Shown here in pieces: positions 23,801 to 34,062 of a DNA stretch of 64,000 bases. The notes below the pieces were generated by a model, which had not been told where the DNA came from, did no database searches, and worked only from the letters and a program-made list of their open reading frames with translations. The translations under genes were made by a program, and so were the position numbers. The DNA is from Turnera subulata. Taxonomy: Eukaryota > Streptophyta > Magnoliopsida > Malpighiales > Passifloraceae. Position 1 is the first letter of the stretch. Each line of letters starts with the position of its first letter. Where the stretch lies: contig JAKUCV010005755.1 in NCBI GenBank assembly GCA_028386065.3, forward strand, positions 1 to 64,000, written 5' to 3'.

Positions 23801-25993
23801 TGTGGCTTGAATAATGGTCCCCTGGTTCGGGTGACGGATGTTGTATTTGGGATTGCTTTGTATTGTATTTTATATTGTATGTACTGCCTGTTACTGTAAT
23901 AAGAATAGTTCTGGCACGTGTTTACCCGGAATGGTAAATACAGGTCGGGGCGCTTCACAGAACAACAGAAGTATAACAAGCACAATCATGGCATCAGGAT
24001 CAAACAACTTACATGTCCTTACTATTCAACTGACCTCTCACCGATAAGCTAATCCTCTAATCTTACTGACATTCGGCGACTATCCAATTTTATTATTAGG
24101 GCCCCTGTCATATGATAAGTATTGGTCGTGCCTAGTAGCCAGGTTAGCTAATCCCAGGGTGCTCCCCGCTAAATATCATAAATCACATCACAAATAACTG
24201 AATCCCGCAGTCCTTCCTATAACAAATCAACTGAGTCCCGCAGTCCTCCCTATCATATCACAATCACAAGGTAACTACCATCTGGCAATACCAATACCTG
24301 TCACATGACAATCTAGATGTCTAGGTGATGTTACCATAATTTATTATTAAATTCTTATTCCACTGTCTAACAGAAACCCCCATCGTTAACTCATCATACT
24401 CACATTCCCAAGCAGGCCCACAGCCTTAGAGCTCCTCTGGGAATCTAATCACAATTTCACATTATCGGGTTACTGCCACTAACCGGTCAAACACCACATA
24501 TCTCACAAGGCTATCACAATTTCTACATTAACATCCCAGACTCAACAATCAATCACTGTAGTCATCATGCATATAACATCAATCCCAAAAGTATCCAACG
24601 TAGCATAGCAAGTGCGAAGATAAACATATAATTTAAACAAACCACCAAACAACCGGAGCATCACAGGCAGCATACCGAAGTTTATAAGTTTAAATCCTCA
24701 CCTTGGCCGATAAATTCCTCGTGAGTTTCTCCCACGGGTTCCAATTCCACGTTCTCGTTCTCCTCACCTAGATGTATTAACATGTAATCACATAATTGAA
24801 CAATAAAATGATATGCATAAAATTGTGTATCTCCATAATACTGTTATAACAATATTATTTATACCCGATTTATATCCTTGCTATATACATATAATTTGCG
24901 TATTTATATTTGATAATATAATATGGTACTATCTGATTATTATTATTACTATTATTCGTTATACTTCCAATATATATATAGGCATGTATATTTATTATCA
25001 TTATTATCACTGCAAACTTTCCGTTTAATGTAATCTGATTCTGATTGTATAAAACTAAGCCCACAACTAATGCAAGCCCATGAGCAGATTTTGTTTTATT
25101 ATATATATATTTTTTTGGATCAGCCTAATGCAAGGCTTGGGCCAAGCACAGTCGATCCGTCCCAGCTCGCAACTCACCAGGACTCGGTCGTTGCAGCTGC
25201 AAGGCGAGGACGGGCTACTGGTCTACTGCGAACGGCAGTGCGAGGAAGTTTGAACGGCGGCACTGCACGGCAAGGAGGCAACGGTACGAGGCTGCAGGTG
25301 CGGTGGGTCGTGGCCATCTGCAGGTTCGTCTCGGTGTCGTTGTTAGGTGAGAGTGCGGTGAGGAGGAGACGAACTGGTGGTGGCGGCTGGTCTGAGGGGA
25401 AGCGGTGGCGGCTACAGGTGGTGTGGCCGCGACTTATCTGTCGCGCATGAGGAGGATGGCGGCGGTGGCTTCGCGTCCTGCAGCAACGGCGAGGAGGAGA
25501 CGCGTCGTCGGGCTGCCACAGTGGCGTCGAGGTGCTGGTGTGGCGGGCGAAAGAGGGGAAGGAAGAAGGAGGAAAAGGGAGAGGAGGAAGCTGGCTGCTG
25601 CGCCTCAGCTAGCCTTGGTGGTGGCTGCGGCAGTGAAGGGTGGTGGGGGGTGGTTGTCTGCAGCGCGACAGGGAAAGAGTGAGAGAGGAGAGGCAGCGGC
25701 AGTTTGTAGCAGTGGACGGCGAGGCTGATGGCTGGTGGTGGTCAGGTTTGTGGTTGGTGGTTGGTGGGTGCGGCGGCAGCGAGGAAGAAGGAAGAAGATG
25801 AAGAAGAGATGGTGGAGGTGACGACGTTTTGGGGTGCAGATGGGGTTGTTGATTTTTTTATATATATATACTGAAACGAATCTATATGAAAAATGGTGGA
25901 GACTGGGATGTGGATGGCTTAAACACTGGTGCAGGGAGTGAGCAAAGGGATAGACTAAGTGAACTGTTCCTAGCTGGTGGTTATTTGCGTGTC
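20842..25993 (-). repeat. 3' LTR (truncated, split by a nested solo LTR)
   Basis: 20842-21218 and 23963-25993 align in order with 27204-29690 of the 5' LTR, including the AACAACAGAAGTATAACAAGC junction restored when the nested LTR is removed. At 25993 similarity stops after GTGGTTATTTGCGT. The 5' LTR continues for 455 bp beyond that point, whereas here unrelated internal sequence begins. Confidence 0.85.
21219..23957 (+). mobile_element. Solo LTR of the Ty3-type family (copy E), TSD CAGAA, innermost insertion
   Basis: Starts TGTAATGGCCTGGGTAAA and ends GGTCGGGGCGCTTCA, with CAGAA on both sides (21214-21218, 23958-23962). It lies in opposite orientation to the LTR that hosts it. The layout matches copy B: GC-rich segment to 22140 with donor GAGG|GTGAGT, splice-bounded segment 22933-23011, three GGGAT...ATCCC palindromes (23296-23373), and a 21-base splice-bounded segment 23642-23662. 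Being nested four levels below the LINE, it is the youngest event of its branch. Confidence 0.93.
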
Positions 25994-26069
25994 TTAATAA
26001 ATAAAGTTGTTGTTTTTATTAAGACAAAACCTCTTTGTTAATAATCCGAAAACTTAAATAGCGGTATTG

Positions 26070-26106
<37 letters not shown>

Positions 26107-27186
26107 AAAGAATTAAAACCAATAAAAAGGAATAGAACCAAACCTGTTATTTGTAACCCAAAAATACAGAAGGTGGTAAGAGCAAATACTTCATGCAAAA
26201 ATAAAAACCAACCAGGAAGGAATAAAACCAATCATAAAGAAGTTGAATTAAAACTCGTTTTTCTTAACCAGCGCTCTAGATCGATCACATAGGTCATCGA
26301 TTCCGAGCATCGCAACTTGCAATTGCTATCGGAGATGTCATTTTTCTACGTGAAAACGTCCTTCGGGATTCGTATCCCTCCATGTTGTCCAAATAGAAGC
26401 AACCTTGTCGCACATGCACCGTACTCGAGGTATCGTCCCATCAATCTGGCCACGTTGGCCTCTGATGGAAGTGATATAAGGGGTAGAAAGTATAGAAAGA
26501 GCCAGAAAAAAGAAAAGCCAAGATAGCCAGGGCGAAAGAAAATTATGAGTTAGAAGTGAGCTGAAAAATACTCGTGTTTGCAGCCAGAAAACATACAAAG
26601 TGATAAAGCAATAAATGAGGCAACGGCAAAATTTTCAAAAAGCGACGTCTTGAAGAATGAAAACGGTTTGGAGCTTTGTGAAAAAAATCTGCTTTACCGA
26701 CCATCGAAAATTCTTTTAGATTTTCTCGGGGATAGGTGGGGTCTAAACTTTGAAAAACAGATAATCGAATTTCTATAAAAGGCAAGCGGTGGAAAGCAAA
26801 TATTCAAAAAGCATTTCAAAAGAAATATTTGTAAAATACTTCCAGAGAAAGAAAACACAAAACACGGCGAGACAGAATGCCTGCTCCATCATCTATCTTT
26901 TTTGTTGAGGGTGCTTCCTTAGGAAGGAGGAATCGGCTGGCCTACAGTCTGATAAACGAGCGTCCTGTGGAACTACCAAACGAGCTCGGTAGGATGCCTC
27001 GTCTGGTCTTCGTCGACGAACTCTACTCGTCGAGGTTCTTTGTCACTCCTATGCAAGAGACGTTCTTCCTAGAGGACCAAAGCACCCTAAGAACTTCCTT
27101 TTACGGCTCGGCCAATTCCGTCATGTTTTTCATTTCTGAGCTATGCACAGCAAACAAGCAAAACAATCATCCAAGGACCTACAACC
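25994..27186 (-). other. Residual internal region of the LTR element
   Basis: Some 1.2 kb lies between the truncated 3' LTR and the primer-binding site. It has an AT dinucleotide run at about 26071-26101. A 109-codon + strand frame (26877-27206) and several minus frames occur, but none shows gag, protease, RT, integrase or chromodomain motifs. It is presumably leader plus a scrap of the deleted interior. Confidence 0.5.
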
Positions 27187-27203
27187 TGGCTCCGCTACCA
27201 AAA
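27187..27203 (-). promoter_or_regulatory. Primer-binding site of the LTR element
   Basis: On the minus strand the bases just after the LTR end (CA at 27204) read TTTGGTAGCGGAGCCA. The TGGTA.C.GAGC core is close to the complement of the initiator methionine tRNA 3' end that many plant LTR elements use for priming, with mismatches. The same site, as ATTTGGTAGCAGAGCGG, follows the LTR at 63510. Confidence 0.75.
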
Positions 27204-29505
27204 TGAAACACCCCGACCCGTATATACTCATCAAACAGTATTTACTTTGAAATAGTGCTGACACGTGGCCATCATATAATGAAAGTATGAATTCACAATA
27301 GTACAGTAATAAACAGACATAGAATCACACTCCCATCACCCAATATGGGGACATCAACATTTGCACAGCAGAAGCATTTTCTAGATATTCAGTAACATCT
27401 TATGCGAGACACAATGCATGCTATTGGATCCGAGTCCTTTCTGAGGTAATGCAACAGCCGCCGGAAAGCACTTCTAACCTGCAAGAACTGTGTGAGGGGT
27501 GAGAACCACTGTCTCACCAATAAACAAATAAACCGCAGTATACAAGCAACCGTAAGTGCCCCAAAACCAACACAGAACAACAGAAGTATAACAAGCACAA
27601 TCATGGCATCAGGATGAGACAACTTACCTGTCCTTACTATTCGACTGACCTCTCACCGATAAGCTAATCCTCTAATCTTACTGACATTCGGCGACTATCC
27701 AATTTTATTATTAGGGCCCCTGTCACATGATAAGTATTGGCTGTGCCTGGTAGCCAGGTTAGCTAACCCCAGGGTGCTCCCCGCTAAATATCACAAATCA
27801 TATCACAAATAACCGAGTCCCGCTGTCCTCGGCGGAAGTCCCGCAGTCCTTCCTATAACAAATCAACTGAGTCCCGCAGTCCTCAGCCGGGAGTCCCGCA
27901 GTCCTCCCTATCATACCATCTGGCCGTACCAATACCTGTCACGTGACAATCTAGATGTCTAGGTGATGTTACCACAATTTATTGTTAAATTCTTATTCAA
28001 CTGTCTAACAGAAACCCCCATCGTTAACTCATCATACTCACATTCCCGAGCAGGCCCACAGCCTCAGAGCTCCTCTGGGAATCTAATCACAATTTCACAT
28101 TATCGGGTTACTGCCACTAACCGGTCAAACACCACATATCTCATAAGGCTATCACAATTTCTACATTAACATCCCACACTCAACAATCAATCACAGTAGT
28201 CATCATGCATATAACAGCAATCCCAAAAGTATCCAACATAGTATAGCAAGTGCGAAGATAAACATATAATTTAAACAAACCACCAAACAACCGGAGCATC
28301 ACAGGCAGCATACCGAAGTTTATAAGTTTATATCCTCACCATGGCCGATAAATTCCTCGCGAGTCTCTCCCACGGGTTCCAATTCCATGTTCTCGTTCTC
28401 CTCACCTAGATGTATTAACATTAATCACATAAATGCGCAATAAAATGATATGCATAAAATTGTATATCTCCGTAATACCGTTATAACAAAATTATTTATA
28501 CCCGATTTATATCCTTGGTATATACATATAATTTGCGTATTTATATTTGATAATATAATATGGTACTATCTGATTATTATTATTACTATTATTCGTTATA
28601 CTTCCTATGTATATATATATATATATATATCTATAGGCATGTATATTTATTATCATTATTATCACTGCAAACTTTCCGTTTAATGTAATCTGATTTTGAT
28701 TGTATAAAACTAAGCCCACAGTTGATGCAAGCCCATGAGCAGGTTTTGTTTTATTATATATTTTTTTTTGGATCAGCCCAGTGCAAGGCTTGGGCCAAGC
28801 ACAGTCGATCCGTCCCAGCTCGCAACTCACCAGGACTCGGTCGTTGCAGCTGCGAGGTGAGGATGGACTGCTAGTCGGCTGCGAACGGCGGTGCGAGGAA
28901 GTTTGAACGGCGGCACTGCACGGCAAGGAGGCAACGGTACGAGGCTGCAGGTGCGGTAGGTCGTGGCCGTCTGCAGGTTTGTCTCGGTGTCATTTTCAGG
29001 TGAGAGAGCGGCGAGGAGGAGACGAACTGGTGGCGGCGGCTGGTCTGAGGGGAAGCGGTGGCGGTTGCAGGTGGTGTGGCTGCGGCTTATCTTTCGCGCA
29101 TGAGGAGGATGGCGGCGGTGGCTTCGCATCCTGCAGCAACGGCGAGGAGGAGACGCATCGTCGGGCTGCGACAGTCGCGTAGAGGTGCTGGTGTGGCGGG
29201 CAGAAGAGGGGAAGGAAGAAGGAGGAAAAGGGAGAGGAGGAAGCTGGCTGCTGCGCTTCAGCTAGCCTTGGTGGTGGCTGCAGCGGCGAAGGGTGGTGGG
29301 GGGTGGTTGGCTGTGATGCGACGGGGAAAGAGTGAGAGAGGAGAGGCGGCGACAGTTTGTAGCAGTGGACGACGAGGCTGATGGCTGGTGGTGGTCAGGT
29401 TTGTGGATGGTAGTTGATGGGTGCGGCGGCAGCGAGGAAGAAGGAAGAAGATGAAGAAGAGATGGTGGAGGTGACGACGTTTTGGGGTGCAGATGGGGTT
29501 GTTGG

Positions 29506-29572
<67 letters not shown>

Positions 29573-30146
29573 TGAAACGTATCTATATGAAAAATGGTGG
29601 AGACTGGGATGTGGATGGCTTAAACACTGGTGCAGGGAATGAGCAAAGGGATAGACTAAGTGAACTGTTTCTAGCTGGTGGTTATTTGCGTATTTAGAAT
29701 GCAGAACAACCATGGCTTTTGTGGTGAGAAAATAAAAAAGAAGGAACAGGCAGTTGTGGCAGACAAAAGCGGGATGGGGAAAAGAAGAAAAGAGGTAATG
29801 ATGCCTGCCATTAGTGGGTTGAATCATGAAGTGTCACGTGTTTGTGAATTATTGAGCAGGAAACAATCTGGCTTAGCAAAAGACTCATATGCCCCTCTAG
29901 TTTTCTTTTGGTTTTCAAACTAACATAGGGGTATAACTGTCTTTTCGCAGCTTTTAAATCTCGAAAATTCCAACATGTCCCGGAAATTCTGTAAAAATAT
30001 CCCGATAGTGGAACAAGGCTCGGTTTCAGAATCCGGCGCTCAATTTACCTTGAATTAATTACCCAAGATTAATTTATTCAGTAAATCACTGTATAAAGAC
30101 TTTTACAGTCCCAGTAAAAGTACAAATTTTTACCCGGGCTGTTACA
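27204..30146 (-). repeat. 5' LTR (2943 bp) of the minus-strand element (copy D)
   Basis: Reads TGTAACAGCCCGGGTAAA from 30146 and ends GGTCGGGGTGTTTCA at 27204. It contains a TA microsatellite (29508-29571) that is far longer than in the 3' LTR (about 25857-25870), a GC-rich segment (about 28800-29500), and a splice-bounded segment (28340-28405, minus). Reading frames in the GC-rich part (28827-29381 on either strand) show only arginine/alanine/proline bias. Confidence 0.9.
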
Positions 30147-30647
30147 GATGTTCAACTAACTAAACTTAACATTTGGTCTTCCCCAATGGTCTAATTCTAA
30201 AAGGTATGCATTCATGGCATTTTTTTAATGGAATTATAAGGTTCATTTTTTTACGTTGAGAATAGTGATTGGAAGGAAATAGACCATAAACGATCAACTT
30301 ACTCTTTTTTTTCGTACATTGACGCCTGTCATGTTGATTTTTTTCCTATATGTTGAGAATAGTAATTGGAAGGAAATTGACCATAAGCGATTAACTTATT
30401 CATTTTTTTCCTATAATTTTCTTTTGAGCAATTTGGGTGTGATTGGAATTCTTTTTAAAACACTATAATAGAACAGATTACTGTGGGATAATTATGTTCT
30501 TATTGTGGCCAATCAAACTACACCTACAATCCTCCATATGGCAATAAAGGAAGACCCTAAACCTTCACATGGCAATAAAGCAAGACCCAAAAAATCCTAT
30601 GTGTCAAAACCTGGTGAGGGATACAACTTTAAATATATATAATAGAT

Positions 30648-31814
30648 TGTTGGAATTGATCCTATTGTAATAAAGAAGAACTACAAAGATGTAGAAAGTT
30701 GTAGTGTAATTCCAGAGTTCTTGTAAGGATATATTTTAGGAACTATCTAGAGAATTCTCGTATGAGAATTATGTAGAAAGTTATTTAGTGGTGGTGAGAA
30801 GTGCAACGTGTACTAATTAAAAACATAGGAGTGGTCTATAAATACTAGGATTCTATGGGTAATCTACTTGCACCGAATCATTATTCGGTTGCCATATCAT
30901 TGGGATCATTGTTATCCTATCTTTTAGCTTTTGGTATCTTTTGGAAACCTATCTTTGAAAATCCATCTTTAGTGATCCATCTTTCGGCTCTTTGTTTCCT
31001 ATCTATCAGGAAACTCTTCTTTTGATCTTTCTTTTTTAAGAAATCAACATGGTAGCGGAGCCCTATGATCTTACGGGCCTGTTAACCTTTGAGCTTTTAG
31101 TATCTTTTGGTAGCTTTTTATGAGTAAAAGTCTTTGGGATCAACTCAATCTCTTTAAGCTTCGGTTTCTTTGGCTTTTCAGACACCTTTTGGTGTTCCTT
31201 GTTGCTGTCAATTGTCAGGTGTTGTAGGAAGCTTTTTGAGTTTGTTTTTCTGGAATTGCTTGCTATTTGAATGAGGGAATGAGGTGTGCGGAAGAAACTA
31301 TGCAAGAAGATGTTGCAGAAGAATATTTTGGTTCCAGACTTGCAAGGAACGATGATTGAAGGAGATGGTTGTTGCACATCAGATTCCTAAGTTAGGTGGA
31401 TGTCTAAGCAATAGGATCAAGAGGGAGTGTTGGAATTGATCCTATTGTAATGAAGAAGAACTACAAAGACGTAAAAAGTTATAGTGTAATTCTAGAGTTC
31501 TTGTAAGGATATATTTTAGGAACTATCTAGAGAAATCTCGTATGAGAATTATGTAGAAAGTTATTTAGTGGTGGTGAGAAGTGCAACGTGTACTAATTAG
31601 AAGCATAGGAGTGGTATATAAATACTAGGATTCTATGTGTAATCTACTTGCACCGAATCATTATTCGGTTGCCATATCTTTGGGATCATTGTTATCCTAT
31701 CTTTTAGCTTTTGGTATCTTTTGGAAACCTATCTTTGGAAATCCATCTTTCGGCTCTTTGTTTCCTGTCTATCAGGAAACTCTTCTTTGATCTTTCTTTT
31801 TTAAGAAATCAACA
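30648..31814 (+). mobile_element. TRIM (miniature LTR retrotransposon), TSD AGAAT split by the Helitron
   Basis: Two direct LTRs, 30648-31049 (402 bp) and 31438-31814 (377 bp), both start TGTTGGAATTGATCC and end AAATCAACA. The second lacks a 14-bp piece. Between them lie only 388 bp, with TGGTAGCGGAGCC (PBS) directly after the first LTR and the purine-rich AAGAGGGAG (PPT) directly before the second. No protein is encoded. The right flank is AGAAT (31815-31819). The left copy of that duplication is AGAA (15892-15895) plus T (30647), parted by the Helitron. Confidence 0.93.
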
Positions 31815-33139
31815 AGAATATGGGAAGATAATTGGTTACCAAGAGATAGTAACTTTTTGGTGAAATTCAGACAACAGTATGGGCCAAATATTTTTATGGT
31901 TGGGGACTTGATGTGCAGAATAAGGCAGAGTGGAACCATCAGGCTTTGGATTCTATTTTTAATGAAGAAGAAAGAAGGCTGATAATGGGAATGGCTATTT
32001 CTAAAGAAAGTAGAGATGAGCTCATATGGCATTACACCAAGACAGGGGTCTACACAGTCAAGTCTGGGTATAGGATGAAATGCAAACTAAGTGAGAATGC
32101 AAACACACAAGTCCCTGAGGGAAGACTAAATACTGAACCGAAAATACGATGGAATGAAGTTTGGAGTTTGAATGTGCAGCCAAAGATCAAAGCTTTTGTC
32201 TGGAGAGTACTCTTAGGTGCTACACCAGTAAAAAAGAATCTACTCAAAAGGAAAATCAACACACAAGAAAGCTGTCCAATTTGCAATATAAAGGATGAGT
32301 CGATTGAGCATATGTTATTTCATTGTTCACATACTAGGGTAACTTGATATGGTTTCCGACTAGGCATGAGGAATTCAAATGGGGGTGCAGAGCATCAAGA
32401 AATGGTGGCATGAACTTGGGGAAGGGATGGAAGATAAGTTAAAGATGGAAATCAAAACTCGAGTTGCCTTATTGATGTGGTCGGTATGGAAAGCCAGGAA
32501 TAGCAAAATTTTTGAAAATGAGGAGATAAGTCCAGTGTCAACAATTAAAGCTGCAGAAGTTGCTTATCGAGAGATGACTACCTTACCTGTCAATAACGAT
32601 TTGCAGCAAAGGAGACTTGCACTTGAAGATGAAAGATGGAGGCAACCAGCTAATAGAAAACTCAAGATAAATTGTGATGTTGCTTTTGACAAGACTAATA
32701 GTAAAGTAAGAATTGGTGTTTGCTGTAGGAATAATAGATGGAGTGGTGGAGAAAAGATCTGCTAACTCACCCCTGATAGCTAAAGCATTGGCTATTAGGG
32801 GAGCAGTCTATCTAGCATTATTTAGAAGATATTCAAGAATATCTATGGAGACTAATTCTAAAGTTGCATGGCAAGCTATTATGGACAAAGTGTTATGCCC
32901 ATGTGAAATAAGATCAGTAATCCAAGAGATAACAAAGCTAGCAAGATGCTTTCGCTCTGTTACTTTCACTAAAATTCCCAGGCGAGCAAATGGTGTTTTT
33001 GATTGGTTAGCAAAAAGCATTCTGAAGTCTAATGTTCTTAAAACCTGGCTCTTTGTTCAACCAGTTGCACTACATGTTAGGCTTTGTAAGGATTTAGAGT
33101 AATTAATAAAAATATTTTCTTCTCGACAAGAGAAAAAGG
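31815..33139 (+). pseudogene. LINE zinc-binding and RNase H domains (3' block)
   Basis: The block begins RIWEDNWLPRDSNFLVKF, joining the GKQVR end at 15895. The frame 31913-32347 ends in the zf-RVT domain (FVWRVLLGATPVKKNLLKR, CPICNIKDESIEHMLFHC with its C-x2-C...H-x4-C spacing). From about 32640 an RNase H-like domain follows (KLKINCDVAFD, FTKIPRRANGVFDWLAKS), split by frameshifts at about 32350 and 32750. An expected acidic residue of RNase H (EA.A.R) is replaced in IAKALAIRGA. Decayed and not functional. Confidence 0.88.
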
Positions 33140-33156
33140 AGAAATGGATAACTAAT

Positions 33157-33958
33157 CTAAGGCTCCATCTTCCGTTATTAAGGGAATAAACTTTTTCATG
33201 TACCAAGTAAATATGTCACTTGCCTAGTTGCAATACAACTTTGAATTCGCTTGAAAGGGAAAGAAAACTAATTTATCCAAATGAAATCTAAGGTGAACTT
33301 TATCTATTACAACGTGGACTTTCCTCAAAATTTAAAGAGTACTTGTACCAGGTTTAAAATCGCGGGCCTCAGGGTCTAAATAGGTTGGATACTAATCAAT
33401 GGCCTATGAAGATTGGTCATTGGGTTTGCTGATCAGTGGAAGCGTCCAGAACAGTGGTCATTAGGCTGGCTGACTATTGGAAATCAAGCAATAGTAAGAG
33501 TGGTCATTGGGTTTGCTATTCATTAGAAATTCAAGTGTAGGTGGACTGATCACTTGTAATTTGAAAGAGAATTGATGAATTTAGAATTAGAATTTGAAGT
33601 TGGCATATTTCGAAAGATTTGAGTTTGAAAGTAAGCAAATCTCCAGGAGGATTTGAATTTTTAATGATCTCAATTTATTTTCTGGTTGTGTACAGTGTCT
33701 AAATAAAGTCACCAATCATTAGCTTAGTTTAGTTTTACCAGGTTCATCATATTTCTTTAGTGTAATTTAGACTAGACTACAAAAAACCAAAACCTATTTT
33801 AAGAACGCCCAACATTGTCCGCTCGATTCTTTAGCGGTCGGATTCAGTATTAGAGGGTTATCCACTGTTCTCATTCCTACACATCTTCTCTCATTCCTAC
33901 ACACCTTTCCTCCCAAGCTCCTTCTATATTAGTTTAATTATTCTCCACTATCAATATT
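33157..33958. other. Intergenic, nothing supported
   Basis: This AT-rich DNA is the continuation of the sequence that stood at 12042 before the LINE arrived. The word GGTCATTGGGTTTGCT occurs twice (about 33414 and 33503). No gene is seen. Confidence 0.5.
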
Positions 33959-34062
33959 ATCAAAGTTGTATTATTATTACATTGTTTTATTTTTCTTTCT
34001 CTGACCTTTTCGTGGCTCTGAAGGCTCTGCTAGGGTTTTATGACAACCCATACCTCTAGGGC

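Larger units (their letters stand above)
20842..30146 (-). mobile_element. Ty3-type LTR retrotransposon, internally deleted, TSD GATGT
   Basis: GATGT at 20837-20841 and 30147-30151 brackets one element on the minus strand: 5' LTR 27204-30146, primer-binding site 27187-27203, remaining internal DNA about 25994-27186, and a truncated 3' LTR made of 20842-21218 plus 23963-25993. The 3' LTR lacks about 455 bp at its upstream end compared with the 5' LTR, so one deletion removed gag-pol and the start of the 3' LTR. A solo LTR (21219-23957) sits inside the 3' LTR. No retroviral domains survive. The Ty3 assignment rests on LTR length, PBS and termini, not on coding sequence. Confidence 0.88.
15896..30646 (-). 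mobile_element. Helitron (minus strand), carrying two nested LTR insertions
   Basis: Read on the minus strand the element starts TCTATTATATATATTT (30646 downward) and ends CTAG (15899-15896), and it sits exactly between an A (15895) and a T (30647). A TC start, CTRR end and A/T target without duplication are the diagnostic Helitron features. Close to the 3' end lies a short hairpin, GTGG-GTT-CCAC (15910-15920), inside an AGCTC/GAGCT pair. Without the nested insertions it is about 2.4 kb: 15896-16564, 19585-20841 and 30152-30646. It encodes an RPA-like exon on the same strand (19956-20066), as plant Helitrons often do, but no Rep/helicase, so it is non-autonomous. Confidence 0.82.
12043..33156 (+). 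mobile_element. L1-type LINE (5'-truncated) enlarged by nested insertions, with 17-bp TSD
   Basis: AGAAATGGATAACTAAT occurs at 12043-12059 and again at 33140-33156, a perfect 17-bp target-site duplication of the length LINEs make. LINE sequence is found only in three blocks: 12060-12581, 15201-15895 and 31820-33139, about 2.5 kb in all. When the intervening insertions are left out, the three read as one continuous element in the same strand and order: reverse transcriptase, RT thumb, zinc-binding domain, RNase H. The 5' end is cut within RT, so this was a dead-on-arrival copy. The A-rich tail (about 33131-33139) is weak. Coordinates here include both TSD copies. Confidence 0.9.

Noticed and set aside
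26877..27206. 109-codon + frame starting at an ATG (MPAPSSIFFVEGAS)
   Set aside because: It runs antisense to the retroelement, through its primer-binding site and into the LTR, so it is not an element gene; no family recognised.
29258..29827. 189-codon minus frame with an IYIYIY run
   Set aside because: The run is a TA microsatellite inside an LTR; no domain is present.
30648..31814. Simple tandem duplication of a 380-bp block
   Set aside because: TG...CA ends, a PBS after the first copy and a purine tract before the second show these are LTRs of a TRIM.
15892..31818. A single large element flanked by AGAA on both sides
   Set aside because: The 4-base match is explained better by the TRIM duplication AGAAT split by a Helitron, which also accounts for the T at 30647 and the CTAG/TC ends.
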